A DNA stretch of 64,000 bases, from contig NZ_CANLQB010000001.1 in assembly GCF_947493125.1 (NCBI RefSeq), positions 62,001 to 126,000 of the forward strand, written 5' to 3'. Origin of the DNA: an uncultured Roseobacter sp. GTDB taxonomy: Bacteria > Pseudomonadota > Alphaproteobacteria > Rhodobacterales > Rhodobacteraceae. Shown piece by piece: positions 37,625-47,566 of this stretch. The notes under the pieces are model-generated. The model made no database searches, had not been told where the DNA came from, and was given only the letters and a program-made list of their open reading frames with translations. Position 1 is the stretch's first letter; every line of letters starts with the position of its first letter. The position numbers and the translations under genes were made by a program.

Positions 37625-37903
37625 TTAGAACACGAATTCGTCGTAGTCTTCGATCAGCCCGCGTGCGATGCGCTCGCAGTCGTTCGGGCTGTCGCGGATA
37701 CAGGTGCGGGCCAGCCCCTTGTAAACGACGCTGGTCTGCTCGAAGCTGCCGTCCGGTCCTTCAAGCAGGCGCGTCCGGATTTCGTATCGCTCACCGTCCA
37801 GAAATCCGCCTTCAAGGGTCGCCGGGGTTCGGGTTTCGGTGCTGACACTGGCACAGGCGCTGAGAACAACAGCCACTGCGGGGAAGAGACGTGCAAAAAT
37901 CAT
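37625..37903 (-). CDS. Small putative lipoprotein
   Basis: This 92-residue protein starts at ATG 37903 with AAGGAG upstream. MIFARLFPAVAVVLSACAS is a lipoprotein signal with the lipobox LSAC. The mature part has a Cys pair (ARTCIRDSPNDC) that could form a disulfide. It is at the end of a minus-strand run after the efflux genes and the DUF302 gene. Function unknown. Confidence 0.8.
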   Translation of the reverse strand: MIFARLFPAVAVVLSACASVSTETRTPATLEGGFLDGERYEIRTRLLEGPDGSFEQTSVVYKGLARTCIRDSPNDCERIARGLIEDYDEFVF

Positions 37904-38029
37904 AAACTATACTCCTTGTGATATGTCTTCAATATAGGTCGACTTTGCTGTGGCGCAGCCCCGGAAATTGCGAGGCCACGACAAGTTGATCACACGCGGG
38001 CAAACCCGCGGAGCCAGGGCGAGCTGGCG

Positions 38030-38485
38030 CTACTCCGCCGCTGTTGCGGCTGTCGTGAGCTTGTCCAGCGCGCCGGTCATCATCTGGATGTATTTCGCAT
38101 CCCCCGGAAGCCCATGGGCTGCGGCGAAGCTGGCGGGATCATGGTAGGTGACATGCACGGTCCCCTCGCCATTCTCATAGGCCAGCACGCGCAGCGGCAG
38201 GTCGAGCCCGGCGGTCTGCCCGTCCAGCATCGCAGGTGTGCCGAGCTTTGGATTGCCGAACATCAGCATCTGCGTGGGCCGCAGCTCCATATCCACATTG
38301 GCCGCCCCTGCGGCATGGTCCACACGGGCAAAGACCGTGGCGCCCGCAGCTTCCACGGCGGCCTCCAGGCGGTCGATCGTTTCGGCGACGGAATGGGGGC
38401 TGGTCTTTTCGATCATATCGGCGGCCCATGCGGAGGATGCTGTGGCGAGGCCCAGAAGGCCCGCAAAAAATGCGTGACGGATCAT
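38030..38485 (-). CDS. Secreted DUF302 protein
   Basis: This 151-residue protein has a signal peptide (RHAFFAGLLGLATASSAWA). The DUF302 body has VAETIDRLEAAVEAAGATVFARVDHA, RPTQMLMFGNPKLGTPAML and LPLRVLAYENGEGTVHVTYHDP. The domain is common in periplasmic proteins and has no settled function. It lies 80 nt after the RND permease on the same strand. Confidence 0.93.
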   Translation of the reverse strand: MIRHAFFAGLLGLATASSAWAADMIEKTSPHSVAETIDRLEAAVEAAGATVFARVDHAAGAANVDMELRPTQMLMFGNPKLGTPAMLDGQTAGLDLPLRVLAYENGEGTVHVTYHDPASFAAAHGLPGDAKYIQMMTGALDKLTTAATAAE

Positions 38486-38565
38486 TGGTTTCCCTTGTGA
38501 AAATGTTGCCCTGCAGTTTCTAGCATGAATCGCCGGGATGTCCTGTCACGCCCGCGTGAGAGCCG

Positions 38566-41500
38566 CTATTCAGCGGCTTTCAGCGTAGCGGTCCGCTCCG
38601 GGCTCGTGGAGGCGAGCGCCTCCTCCTCCCAAAGGATTTCACCGGAGACCACGCGATGGGCATCTTTCTGCAGCGCCCAGTCGCGGGCGGCGCGGCTGGC
38701 CCGACCCATGGACATCTTGGCCAGCAGCGTGGCGATCCACTGGACATAGGTGGTGGCCCAGACCCGGATGGCGAGCATCGAGGGTGTGATCACCAGCGTC
38801 AGAACCGTGGCGATCCCCAGCCCGAACACGACCGCGGTGGCCAGCTGTTTCCACCACAGCGCGGTGGGGCTGTTGAACGTATAGCCCCCCTCAGCGAAGT
38901 TGAGGCTGAGGCCGATCATCATCGGCGCGAGGCCCGCCATGGTGGTGATGGTGGTCAGCAGCACGGGCCGGATGCGGGCCTGCGCGGTGCGGATGATCGC
39001 CTCGATCCGCGGCATGTACTGGCTGTATTCCTGATAGGTGTCGATCAGGATGATGTTGTTGTTCACCACGATCCCCGCCAACGCCACGATCCCGGTGCCT
39101 GTCATGATGATCGAGAAGGTCTGGTCCATCACCAGCATCCCGATCAGCACCCCGGTGGTGGAGAGCACCACGGCGAGCAGCACCAGGATCGCGTTGTAGA
39201 AACTGTTGAACTGCGCCAGCAGGATGATGAACATCAGCCCCAGCGCGGCGGCGAAGGCCGAGGAGAGGAAGGCCTGGCTTTCGGCCTGCTCTTCCTGATC
39301 GCCGGTCCATTCGAAACTGATGCCCGCGGGGAGCGGGTTGGTCTCCAACCAGGTGCTGAGCACACCGATGCGCTCATTGGCGTTGATCGGCACGAGGCGC
39401 AGGGTGCCTGCGTCGATCCCGGCTTGCAGGTCGCGGTCGGCCTCGGCCATGCGGTTGGTGATCTTGTAGGCGGTCTGATCGGGCGCGCTGAGATCGGCGT
39501 CAACGCCGGCGGGGCGCAGCACGGCGAGGGTTTCATCCACGTCGACGCCGTCCACACGGCGGGTCTCGACCAGCTTCATCAGACCCGCGCCCACATCGGC
39601 CTTCACGTCGAAGTAGCGTTTCTGCTCGATCCGGTTGATCTCGTCGAGTTTCGGCACGGGCGTGCGAGTGATGAAGTTCGACAGCGGCACGAGCCCGTCC
39701 TCGGTGCGCACCTTCAGCGTGTCGAGTGTGGAGAGCACGCGGTTCTCTTCGGGCAGGCGCACGCGGATGTCGATCTCCTCGTCCGAGCTGTCCACGCGCA
39801 TGGTGTCGAGCATCAGGCCGCGGGTGACCAACTGCACCATGGCGCCCACGGTGGCCACATCGGCGCCGTAGCGACCGGCTTTCTCCACATCCACGTCAAT
39901 CTGCCAGTCGATGCCGGGCAGGGGGCGGCTGTCCTCGATCAGAGTCAGGCCGGGCGTGCGTTCGAATTCCTTTCGGGCAATGGCGGCCGCTTCGGCCAGC
40001 ACCTCGAAGTCGTCGCCCTTGAGCCGCAGATGCACGGGTTTGCCCGAGGCCGGGCCATCCGCCACTTCAAGCACTTCGGTCTTGATGCCGGGGAGCGTGG
40101 AGAGCTGCTCGGTCAGCTCGGCGATCACGATGTTGCCATCGAGATCGAGACGGCCCGCGCGATCTTCCCAGGGGATGGTTTCGAACTGCACCTGACCGAT
40201 CAGGTCCTTGGGTGTGGACCCGCCAGAGGTGTCGGTGTTGAGCCCGCCTGCGCCCGCGAAGGAGAAGGCGTTGCTGATGCCGGGGTGGGCCAGCACGATC
40301 TCTTCGGCCTGGCGCACCAGGTCATCCTTCTCTTCCAAAGAGAGGTTGCCGCGGGCAAGCACATAGACGACGCCCTGTTCGGGCTCGGACTCGACGAAGA
40401 ACTCCACACCGCGGCTGTTGTTGGTGAAGTACATCAGAACGCTGCCGACGAAGATGAAGACCGCGCCCGCCATCACCAGCGGCATCACCGGGTTGCCGGC
40501 GATCCCTGCGATCACGCGGCCGAAGGGGGAGCGGCGGTAGCCTGCGTTGATCCTGTCGGGCTCCGGGCGGAAGACCCGGCCCGCCAGCCAGCGCCCGAAC
40601 CGGCCAAGACGCGTGAGCAGGGCAAAGGTCGACACCAGCAGCAGCAGGAAGCCGCCGAGCGCCACGAAGAGGCAGGCCGTGGCGGCGAGCAGCAGCAGGA
40701 ACACGAAGAAGAGCGTGGGGATGACAGAGGACAGGATTTGCAGGCTGTCCATGGCGGCGAATTGTGCGCCCACGACCCCGAAGATGGGGTTCATGAGGCC
40801 TGCCACGCTGATCATCAGACCGCCCACGGGAAAGAGGGCCAGATGCAAATACCACCGCAGCCCGGCAATCGCGGTCATGTAGTCGGCCATCCAGCGCTCC
40901 AGCCGCCCGGTCACGCCGCCCATCACAGGCAGGTAGATCAGGGCGACCACCAGCGAGGCGGAGAGCACGAAGATCAGCGTCACGGGCAGCATGCCCATGA
41001 ACTCGCCGGGCACACCCGGCCAGAAGAGCATCGGCAGGAAGGCGCAGAGGGTTGTGGCGGTCGAGGAGATGATCGGCCAGAACATGCGCTTGGCGGCCTC
41101 CACATAGGCGCGCATGGGGCCTTCGCCCTCCTGCTGGCGCTTGTCAGCGTATTCCACCACCACGATGGCGCCGTCGACGAGCATCCCCACGGCCAGGATC
41201 AGCCCGAACATCACGATGTTCGAGATTGAGATGCCCATCAGTGCCAGAAAGGCAAAACAGAGCAGGAAGGAGGTCGGGATCGCAAAGCCCACCAGCAGGG
41301 CCGCGCGAATGCCCAAGGCGGCGAGCACGACGATCATCACCAGTGCAATCGCGGTAAAGACCGAGCCCTGCAGCTGCTGGACCATGCCGTTCACGATGCG
41401 GGACTGGTCGTTCGATGTGCCGACCTGGACAGCGGCCTGCAGACCCTCGGGCCACTCCGCTTTCTTCTCGTTCACGATCTGCTTCACGATGTCGGCGGTG

Positions 41501-42378
41501 TCGATCAGGTTGAAGCCCTTGCGCTTGACCACCTGCAGCGCCACGGTGTTCTCGCCATTGAAGCGGGCGGTGCCTTCGCGGTCCTCGAAAGTGGGGTTGA
41601 TGTCGGCCAGATCGCCCAGCGTGACGACGCGGTCTCCGTTGATCTTGACCGGCAGGTCGTAGATGTCGCGCGGTTCGTCGAAGGAGGAGGGGATCTTGAC
41701 GGCAAAGGTCCCCTGCGCGCTGTCCACCTCGCCGGCGGCGATGAGCTGGTTGTTGTTGCGGACGGTGTTGATCAGCTCGCTTGCCGTGACGTTGTAGGCC
41801 TCCAGCCGGAGCGGATCGATCAGCACCTCGATCATCTCGTCGCGGCTGCCGGCGATCCCGGCTTCGAGAATCGCGTCGACGGCTTCGAGATCGTCCTGCA
41901 AGTCTTTGGCAATGCGGACCATCGTGCGTTCCGGCACCGGCCCGGTCAGGTTCACGATCACGATTGGGAATTCGGAGAAGTTGATCTCGTTGATGGTGTA
42001 TTGGTCGGCGCCTTCGGGGAAATCGGCTTCGGCCTTGCCCATGGCGTCGCGCACATCCGCGAGCACCTTGGTCTTGTCCCAGCCGAACTCGAACTCCAGC
42101 GCCACCCCGGCATAGCCTTCCGCGGCGGTGGCGGACATCTTGTCGAGCCCGTCGAGGTCCGCAAGCTCGGTCTCCATCGGTTTGACCAGCAGTGTCTCGC
42201 TGTCTGCAGCCGAGATGCCGGGGAAGGGCACGGAGACGAAGAGCGCAGGGATTTCAATGTCCGGCTCGCCCTCTTTCGGCAGGACGGAATAGGCGTAGCC
42301 GCCCACCACGATGCTGAGCAGGATGAAGGCGATCACCATCCGCGCGCGGCTGGCCGCCCAATCGACGATACCGGTCAT
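38566..42378 (-). CDS. RND-family efflux permease, unusually long
   Basis: This 1270-residue inner-membrane proton antiporter starts TGIVDWAASRARMVIAFILL, followed by a periplasmic porter domain (SVPFPGISAADSETLLVKPM). The usual RND length is ~1030-1050. The excess lies in the middle, where ~140-150 residues with two or three extra hydrophobic stretches (FFVFLLLLAATACLFVALGG) and a basic cytosolic loop separate the two halves. It overlaps the membrane fusion gene upstream by 4 nt (ATGA). The substrate is unknown and no outer-membrane partner is adjacent. Confidence 0.92.
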   Translation of the reverse strand: MTGIVDWAASRARMVIAFILLSIVVGGYAYSVLPKEGEPDIEIPALFVSVPFPGISAADSETLLVKPMETELADLDGLDKMSATAAEGYAGVALEFEFGWDKTKVLADVRDAMGKAEADFPEGADQYTINEINFSEFPIVIVNLTGPVPERTMVRIAKDLQDDLEAVDAILEAGIAGSRDEMIEVLIDPLRLEAYNVTASELINTVRNNNQLIAAGEVDSAQGTFAVKIPSSFDEPRDIYDLPVKINGDRVVTLGDLADINPTFEDREGTARFNGENTVALQVVKRKGFNLIDTADIVKQIVNEKKAEWPEGLQAAVQVGTSNDQSRIVNGMVQQLQGSVFTAIALVMIVVLAALGIRAALLVGFAIPTSFLLCFAFLALMGISISNIVMFGLILAVGMLVDGAIVVVEYADKRQQEGEGPMRAYVEAAKRMFWPIISSTATTLCAFLPMLFWPGVPGEFMGMLPVTLIFVLSASLVVALIYLPVMGGVTGRLERWMADYMTAIAGLRWYLHLALFPVGGLMISVAGLMNPIFGVVGAQFAAMDSLQILSSVIPTLFFVFLLLLAATACLFVALGGFLLLLVSTFALLTRLGRFGRWLAGRVFRPEPDRINAGYRRSPFGRVIAGIAGNPVMPLVMAGAVFIFVGSVLMYFTNNSRGVEFFVESEPEQGVVYVLARGNLSLEEKDDLVRQAEEIVLAHPGISNAFSFAGAGGLNTDTSGGSTPKDLIGQVQFETIPWEDRAGRLDLDGNIVIAELTEQLSTLPGIKTEVLEVADGPASGKPVHLRLKGDDFEVLAEAAAIARKEFERTPGLTLIEDSRPLPGIDWQIDVDVEKAGRYGADVATVGAMVQLVTRGLMLDTMRVDSSDEEIDIRVRLPEENRVLSTLDTLKVRTEDGLVPLSNFITRTPVPKLDEINRIEQKRYFDVKADVGAGLMKLVETRRVDGVDVDETLAVLRPAGVDADLSAPDQTAYKITNRMAEADRDLQAGIDAGTLRLVPINANERIGVLSTWLETNPLPAGISFEWTGDQEEQAESQAFLSSAFAAALGLMFIILLAQFNSFYNAILVLLAVVLSTTGVLIGMLVMDQTFSIIMTGTGIVALAGIVVNNNIILIDTYQEYSQYMPRIEAIIRTAQARIRPVLLTTITTMAGLAPMMIGLSLNFAEGGYTFNSPTALWWKQLATAVVFGLGIATVLTLVITPSMLAIRVWATTYVQWIATLLAKMSMGRASRAARDWALQKDAHRVVSGEILWEEEALASTSPERTATLKAAE

Positions 42379-43646
42379 TGGCTGAGCTCCCGGAAGGTTG
42401 GCGCCACCCGGACGCCTGCGATCACGAATTCCTGGCCGAGCACGATCACGTTCGCGGTGTCGTCGAGGCCGGTGACCCAGACGCCTTCGGGCGTGTCGCG
42501 CATGAGCGAGATCGGGTGGAACGCCACAATTGCCTCATCGTCTATGGTGCGCACGCCGAGAGTGCCCTCGTCATTCAATGTCAGGGCCGATTGCGGCAGC
42601 AGATGCGCCGTTGCGCCTTCCGCCGCGATTTCGATTTCGGCGGTCTGGCCATCGCGGATGCGGTTGTCGGGGTTGGGCACTTCGATCTCCACGCGGAAGG
42701 TGCGGGTGGTCTCGTCGGCCGAGTTGGACAGGAAGGTGACCTTGCCCTGCAAGTCGCCGGCGCGATCGTCCGAGCCGCCGGCAAGCACGCCGCTGCCGCG
42801 CACAAGGCGGGCTGAGGCCATAGCACCAAGTGACACGCGGCCGACTTCGGTTTCCGGCACGAAGGCCACCAGCTTGATCGGGTCGAGCTGGATGATGGTT
42901 GCGCAGAGCGATCCGGGTTGCAGCAGGGAGCCGAGTTCGGCGGTGTCGCTTTCCAGAACGCCGCCGAAAGGGGCCCGGATGGTCAGGCGCTCGATTTCCT
43001 TTTCTGCCGTGGCGACTGCGGCCTGTGCGCTCTGAATACCCGATTGCGCGCCTTGCAGACCGGCACGCGCGCTTTCGACCCCGGCTTCGGCGGTGGCCAG
43101 CGCCGCTTCGGTATTGGCAACCCGGGTCGTGGAGGCAAAGCCGCCTTCGCTGAGCTTGGAGGAGGCGTTGAGGTTGATCCGGGCCTCTTCCAGCTGGGCC
43201 AGCGACTGGGTCAGCCGGGCCTCGGCCTCGGGCACCCGGGCGCGGGCCTCGTTCAGCTGTGCCCGGGCCTGGGACAGAGCCGTGCCGCGGGTGCCTTCAT
43301 CGAGGCGGCACATTTCCTGACCGGCTTCCACGCGGGCTCCTTTGCGCAATGGCTCGGAGACCACGATGGCCGAGGTTTCCGCACGCACGTCGACGGTGCG
43401 GGCCGCCTCGGTCTGCCCGCGCAGCATCACCGCCGTGTCCACCTGGCGGGCCAGCGAGCGTTGCACCACGACTTTGACGAGGCCGGCCGCGTCGTCTTCG
43501 GCTGCGGGATCGGCGGGTGTGGTGTCGGCGGGTTCCTCTGTTGCGTCACCGCCGCCAAACAGCGCCATCAGGCGGGGTCGATCCAGGATGAACAGAGCCA
43601 GCAAACCCGCGACGGCGAGGGCCGCCAGAACAGAAAAGATACGCAT
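42375..43646 (-). CDS. Periplasmic membrane-fusion (adaptor) protein of RND efflux
   Basis: This 423-residue protein starts at ATG 43646 (MRIFSVLAALAVAGLLALF), an N-terminal membrane anchor. An acidic linker is followed by the lipoyl half RGQTEAARTVDVRAETSAIV, a long coiled-coil hairpin (ALSQARAQLNEARARVPEAE), the second lipoyl half (IRAPFGGVLESDTAELGSLL) and a beta barrel. It connects the RND pump to an outer-membrane channel. The frame extends to 43718 without support. Confidence 0.93.
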   Translation of the reverse strand: MRIFSVLAALAVAGLLALFILDRPRLMALFGGGDATEEPADTTPADPAAEDDAAGLVKVVVQRSLARQVDTAVMLRGQTEAARTVDVRAETSAIVVSEPLRKGARVEAGQEMCRLDEGTRGTALSQARAQLNEARARVPEAEARLTQSLAQLEEARINLNASSKLSEGGFASTTRVANTEAALATAEAGVESARAGLQGAQSGIQSAQAAVATAEKEIERLTIRAPFGGVLESDTAELGSLLQPGSLCATIIQLDPIKLVAFVPETEVGRVSLGAMASARLVRGSGVLAGGSDDRAGDLQGKVTFLSNSADETTRTFRVEIEVPNPDNRIRDGQTAEIEIAAEGATAHLLPQSALTLNDEGTLGVRTIDDEAIVAFHPISLMRDTPEGVWVTGLDDTANVIVLGQEFVIAGVRVAPTFRELSQ

Positions 43647-43733
43647 GTCGGTCGCCTTGCAATGAACCCCTGAAGCACACGCTGGCTTTGACGTGCCGTC
43701 ACGTGGCGCGCGCTCCATACGACAGTTACGCTA

Positions 43734-43745
43734 AACTGACCAGTT
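43734..43745. promoter_or_regulatory. Putative repressor operator upstream of the efflux pair
   Basis: The dyad AACTG-AC-CAGTT lies 88 nt upstream of the membrane-fusion protein start, in the 216-nt gap (43647-43862) shared with the divergent TPR gene. Such dyads commonly serve TetR-type regulators of RND pumps. No TetR gene is in the window. Confidence 0.4.
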
Positions 43746-43862
43746 CAGATTAGTAATTTCTTCCCGCGATGGCAATGGTTGCCTCAGTCAGCGGCGCGCC
43801 AGGTCTTGGCTTGCCTGCGCTGCCACGGTAAGAGGGGCGAAATTCGACATCGGCAGGGGCCC

Positions 43863-44540
43863 ATGAGCGACACAGACAGTTTTATCAACGAGGTCAACGA
43901 AGAGGTTCGGCGGGACCGGCTCTACGGTTACTTGCGGCGCTATGGCTGGATCGGTGTTCTGCTGGTCGTGCTGCTGGTTGGCGGTGCGGCCTTTTCCGAA
44001 TACCTCAAGGCGCAGGCACGCGGCGAGGCCCAAGCGCTCGGTGACGGCATGTTGGCGGCGCTCAGTGCGAGTGCGCCTGAGGCGCGGGCGGACGCATTGT
44101 CGCGGCTGACCGCCGATGGGCCGAATGCGCGGGTGCTTCTCGCGATGCTGCAGGCGTCCGCGGCGCAGGACGTCGGCGACACGACCGAGGCGGTCGAGGC
44201 GCTGAATGCGGTGGCGATCACGCCGGATGTGGATCCGATCTATCGTCAGATCGCCAGCTTCAAGGCGCTGACCCTGCAGGCGGACACGCTGGAGCCCGAC
44301 GCACTGCGTCAGCAGTTCGAGGCTCTGGCGGCGCCCGGTGCGCCCTTGCGTCTTCTGGCGCTGGAGCAGCTGGCCTTGATCAACGTGGCCGCGGGCGAGA
44401 CGCAAGCGGCCATCGACGGCTACCAGGACATCCTGCAGGATGCGGCCGTGACCCCGGACTTGCAACAACGCGCCTTACAGGTGATTGTGGCGCTGGGAGG
44501 CGAGCCCGATCTGAGTAATCTGCCGAACGCGGGGAACTGA
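43863..44540 (+). CDS. YfgM-like membrane TPR protein
   Basis: This 225-residue protein starts at ATG 43863 with a cytosolic head (SDTDSFINEVNEEVRRDRLY). One membrane span follows (WIGVLLVVLLVGGAAFSEYL), then an Ala-rich periplasmic helical repeat domain of the TPR_21 type. In E. coli YfgM is encoded next to bamB and der, as here, and acts with the SecYEG-PpiD translocon. The domain and gene order support the assignment. Confidence 0.85.
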   Translation: MSDTDSFINEVNEEVRRDRLYGYLRRYGWIGVLLVVLLVGGAAFSEYLKAQARGEAQALGDGMLAALSASAPEARADALSRLTADGPNARVLLAMLQASAAQDVGDTTEAVEALNAVAITPDVDPIYRQIASFKALTLQADTLEPDALRQQFEALAAPGAPLRLLALEQLALINVAAGETQAAIDGYQDILQDAAVTPDLQQRALQVIVALGGEPDLSNLPNAGN

Positions 44541-44600
44541 CGCCCGGAGCAGGCAGGTGAGGGAGCGCAGCGGTCGAAGTATGGGTAAGGCGAGCAGGGT

Positions 44601-45950
44601 ATGATTCAGTTTCCGACAACCTTTGTGCGGGGGCACTTGGGCCTTGCTCTGCTGGCTGCGACACTGCTGCTGACGGCCTGTGCCGAGGATGACATCATTC
44701 TGCCGGGCAAGCGCGAAGACATCCGGTCTGTGTTGCAGGATGGCGAGGCGGTGCCGCTGGCGGCCGAGACCGTCGATGCCGCGCGCGGCATTTCGCTGCC
44801 TGCCGCACAGATCAACAGCGATTGGACGCAAGGTCCGGGCTCCCCAGCGTTTCGGGTCGCACACCCGGCCCTGAGTGCAACGCCTCAGCGGGTCTGGTCC
44901 GCCAATATCGGCGCCGGAGATGCGCGGCGCCAGCGCATCACGGCTGATCCGGTTGTGGCCGGAGGGCTCATTTACACGCTCGACGCGGAGACGCAGGTCA
45001 CCGCCACCTCGACCGCGGGCGAGACCGTCTGGCGGCGCAACATCACCTCCGTGCGGGATGATGCGGGCGCGGCGACGGGCGGCGGTCTGTCGTTCAAGGA
45101 TGGGCGGCTCTATGTTTCGCTGGGCTATGGCGCGCTGGTGGCACTGGACGCGGCCACCGGCGAGGAGATCTGGCGGCAGAACCTTGAGGGCACCGGCTCA
45201 GGCCGTCCCACGGCCTTTGGTGATCTGGTTTATACCACCTCGGGCGATGATACCGGTTGGGCCTTGCGGGCCGAGGATGGCCGTGTCGAGTGGCAGCTGA
45301 CAGCCTCGCCGGATGTGAACAACGTCCTGGGCGGGCCGGCGCCTGCGGTCGCCGACGACTTGGCGATTTTTGCGTTTGGTTCGGGCGAGGTTCAGGCGGT
45401 CTTCCGGCGCGGCGGCCTGCGGCGCTGGGATGCCTCCGCTCTGGGTCGGCGCTTTGCCCGGGCGCTTGGTACGGTTGACGATGTGACCGGCGAGCCGGTG
45501 ATTTCAGGCAATCGGGTCTATGTCGGTAACCAGTCGGGTCGGATCGTTGCGCTGAACTTTGCGTCTGGTGCGCGGGAATGGACCGCGCGGGAGGGGGCCG
45601 TCGGGCCGGTTCTGCCCGCGGGCGACAGCGTTTTTGTGGTCTCCGATCTGGGCGAGCTTTTGCGTATCGATGCCTCTGACGGGACGCGGATCTGGGGCAC
45701 GCAGCTGCCCAACTTCGTGAAGGACCGCCCGCGGCGCCGGGCCGAAGTGTTCGCCCATCATGGGCCGATTCTCGCGGGTGGGCGCATCTATGTTGCGTCA
45801 AACGATGGTCTGCTGCGTGGGTTCGATCCCGAAAGCGGCGCGCTGGTCAGCTCCACCGAGATCCCCGGCGGGGCAACGACGGCGCCGGTCGTGGCGGGTG
45901 GTGTGCTCTATGTTGTGTCGACGAATGGGCAATTGCACGCTTTCCGTTGA
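44601..45950 (+). CDS. bamB: Outer membrane assembly lipoprotein BamB-like (PQQ-type beta propeller)
   Basis: This 449-residue protein has a lipoprotein signal ending in LLLTACAEDD. Repeated propeller blades have W-x-blade motifs (GETVWRRNI, ATGEEIWRQNLEG, GAREWTAREG, DGTRIWGTQL). BamB is a scaffold of the BAM complex that inserts beta-barrel proteins into the outer membrane. Order TPR protein-bamB-der matches the conserved cluster. Confidence 0.9.
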   Translation: MIQFPTTFVRGHLGLALLAATLLLTACAEDDIILPGKREDIRSVLQDGEAVPLAAETVDAARGISLPAAQINSDWTQGPGSPAFRVAHPALSATPQRVWSANIGAGDARRQRITADPVVAGGLIYTLDAETQVTATSTAGETVWRRNITSVRDDAGAATGGGLSFKDGRLYVSLGYGALVALDAATGEEIWRQNLEGTGSGRPTAFGDLVYTTSGDDTGWALRAEDGRVEWQLTASPDVNNVLGGPAPAVADDLAIFAFGSGEVQAVFRRGGLRRWDASALGRRFARALGTVDDVTGEPVISGNRVYVGNQSGRIVALNFASGAREWTAREGAVGPVLPAGDSVFVVSDLGELLRIDASDGTRIWGTQLPNFVKDRPRRRAEVFAHHGPILAGGRIYVASNDGLLRGFDPESGALVSSTEIPGGATTAPVVAGGVLYVVSTNGQLHAFR

Positions 45951-46001
45951 CGCGCGCTTCGGGTAAAGCGCGGCGTTCCTTCTGGCTTTGGAGCCTGTGA
46001 C

Positions 46002-47480
46002 ATGTCCTTTACCCTCGCCATTGTGGGGCGTCCCAACGTCGGAAAATCCACGCTGTTCAACCGGCTGGTGGGCAAGCGGCTCGCCTTGGTCGACGATCAG
46101 CCGGGGGTCACCCGTGATCTGCGCGAGGGGGCCGCACGGCTGGCCGATCTGCGCTTTACCGTGATCGATACCGCGGGGCTCGAGGAAGTCACCGACGACA
46201 GCCTGCAAGGCCGCATGCGGCGGCTGACCGAGCGTGCGGTGGATATGGCGGACATTTGTCTCTTCATGGTGGATGCGCGGGTGGGCATCACGCCGTCCGA
46301 TCTGGTCTTTGCCGATATTCTGCGCAAACGCTCGGCCCATGTGATTCTGGCTGCGAACAAGGCGGAAGGCGCTGCGGCGGATGCCGGTGTGCTCGAGGCT
46401 TATTCGCTGGGTCTGGGCGAGCCCATTCGCCTGTCGGCGGAACATGGTGAGGGTCTCAATGATCTCTACGCGCAGCTGATGCCGCTGGCCGATCAGTTTG
46501 CGGAACGCGCCGCCGAGGACGCGCCTGAAACGGATATCACCCTCGATGAGGACGAGGGGGATATGGAGGCCGAGATCCCGATGCCGACGGCCAAGAAGCC
46601 GCTGCAGGTCGCGGTGGTGGGTCGCCCGAATGCGGGCAAGTCGACATTGATCAACCAGATCCTGGGGGAGGAGCGGCTTCTCACCGGGCCGGAGGCGGGG
46701 ATCACGCGGGATGCGATTTCGTTGCGGACCGATTGGGTGGGCCCTGATGGGGTGGTCTTGCCGATGCGGATTTTCGACACGGCAGGGATGCGCAAGAAGG
46801 CGAAAGTTCAGGAGAAGCTGGAGAAGTTGTCGGTGGGCGATGGCTTGCGGGCGGTGAAATTCGCCGAGGTCGTGGTGGTGCTGCTGGATGCGGCGATCCC
46901 CTTCGAGCAGCAGGATTTGCGCATTGCCGATCTGGCGGAGCGCGAGGGGCGCGCGGTCGTGGTTGCGGTGAACAAGTGGGACATCGAGGCAGACCGGCAG
47001 GGCAAGCTGAAAGAGCTGAAGGAGAGTTTCGAGCGGTTGCTGCCGCAGCTGCGCGGGGCGCCGCTGATCACGGTGTCGGCCAAGACCGGGCGCGGGCTCG
47101 ACCGGCTGCATGGCGCAATCCTGCGCGCCTATGAGGTGTGGAACCGCAGGGTGACGACAGCGCAGCTCAATCGTTGGCTTTCGGGGATGGTCGAGGCGCA
47201 TCCACCGCCCGCGCCACAGGGCAAGCGCATCAAGCTGCGCTACATGACACAGGCCAAGACGCGGCCGCCAGGGTTCGTGGTGATGTGCAGCCATCCCGAC
47301 AAGGTGCCGGAGAGTTACAATCGCTATCTGGTCAACGGGCTGCGGCTGGACTTCGATATGCCGGGCACCCCGATCCGGCTGTGGATGCGCGGGCAGAATG
47401 AGGCGAACCCTTACAAGGGGCGGAAAAAGGCGGCTCCGTCGAAGCTGCGCAAGCACAGCGAGGGGCGGCGCAAGGAGTGA
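46002..47480 (+). CDS. der: Ribosome-associated GTPase Der
   Basis: This 492-residue protein has two tandem GTPase domains. Domain 1 starts [17 protein letters not shown] and has the DTAGLEE switch; domain 2 starts [17 protein letters not shown] and has [10 protein letters not shown]. The linker between them is acidic ([13 protein letters not shown]). The C-terminal KH-like domain ends in a basic tail with [17 protein letters not shown]. Der is needed for 50S subunit maturation. The palindromic element at 47491 follows 10 nt after the stop. Confidence 0.97.
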   Translation: MSFTLAIVGRPNVGKSTLFNRLVGKRLALVDDQPGVTRDLREGAARLADLRFTVIDTAGLEEVTDDSLQGRMRRLTERAVDMADICLFMVDARVGITPSDLVFADILRKRSAHVILAANKAEGAAADAGVLEAYSLGLGEPIRLSAEHGEGLNDLYAQLMPLADQFAERAAEDAPETDITLDEDEGDMEAEIPMPTAKKPLQVAVVGRPNAGKSTLINQILGEERLLTGPEAGITRDAISLRTDWVGPDGVVLPMRIFDTAGMRKKAKVQEKLEKLSVGDGLRAVKFAEVVVVLLDAAIPFEQQDLRIADLAEREGRAVVVAVNKWDIEADRQGKLKELKESFERLLPQLRGAPLITVSAKTGRGLDRLHGAILRAYEVWNRRVTTAQLNRWLSGMVEAHPPPAPQGKRIKLRYMTQAKTRPPGFVVMCSHPDKVPESYNRYLVNGLRLDFDMPGTPIRLWMRGQNEANPYKGRKKAAPSKLRKHSEGRRKE

Positions 47481-47490
47481 TGCGACCAAG

Positions 47491-47565
47491 GGTGGCCTGA
47501 AAGCCCACCCAACCTGCCAATTCGGATGTCAGCAGCAGGCAGGTAAGGTGGGCTTTCAGGCCACC
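47491..47565. repeat. Intergenic palindromic element, copy 2
   Basis: Arms 47491-47518 and 47538-47565 (28 nt, two mismatches) begin GGTGGCCTGAAAGCCCACC and share almost all positions with the element at 37517. The loop is 19 nt. It ends 1 nt before the stop of the convergent membrane gene at 47567 and begins 10 nt after der. Confidence 0.92.
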
Positions 47566-47566
47566 T

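Noticed and set aside
38656-41229. 857-residue open frame antisense to the RND permease
   Set aside because: Composition-driven shadow with His/Gly/Asp-rich low-complexity sequence and no recognisable domain.
45798-47489. 563-residue open frame antisense to bamB end and der
   Set aside because: Covers two well-supported genes on the other strand, with no ribosome binding site or family match.
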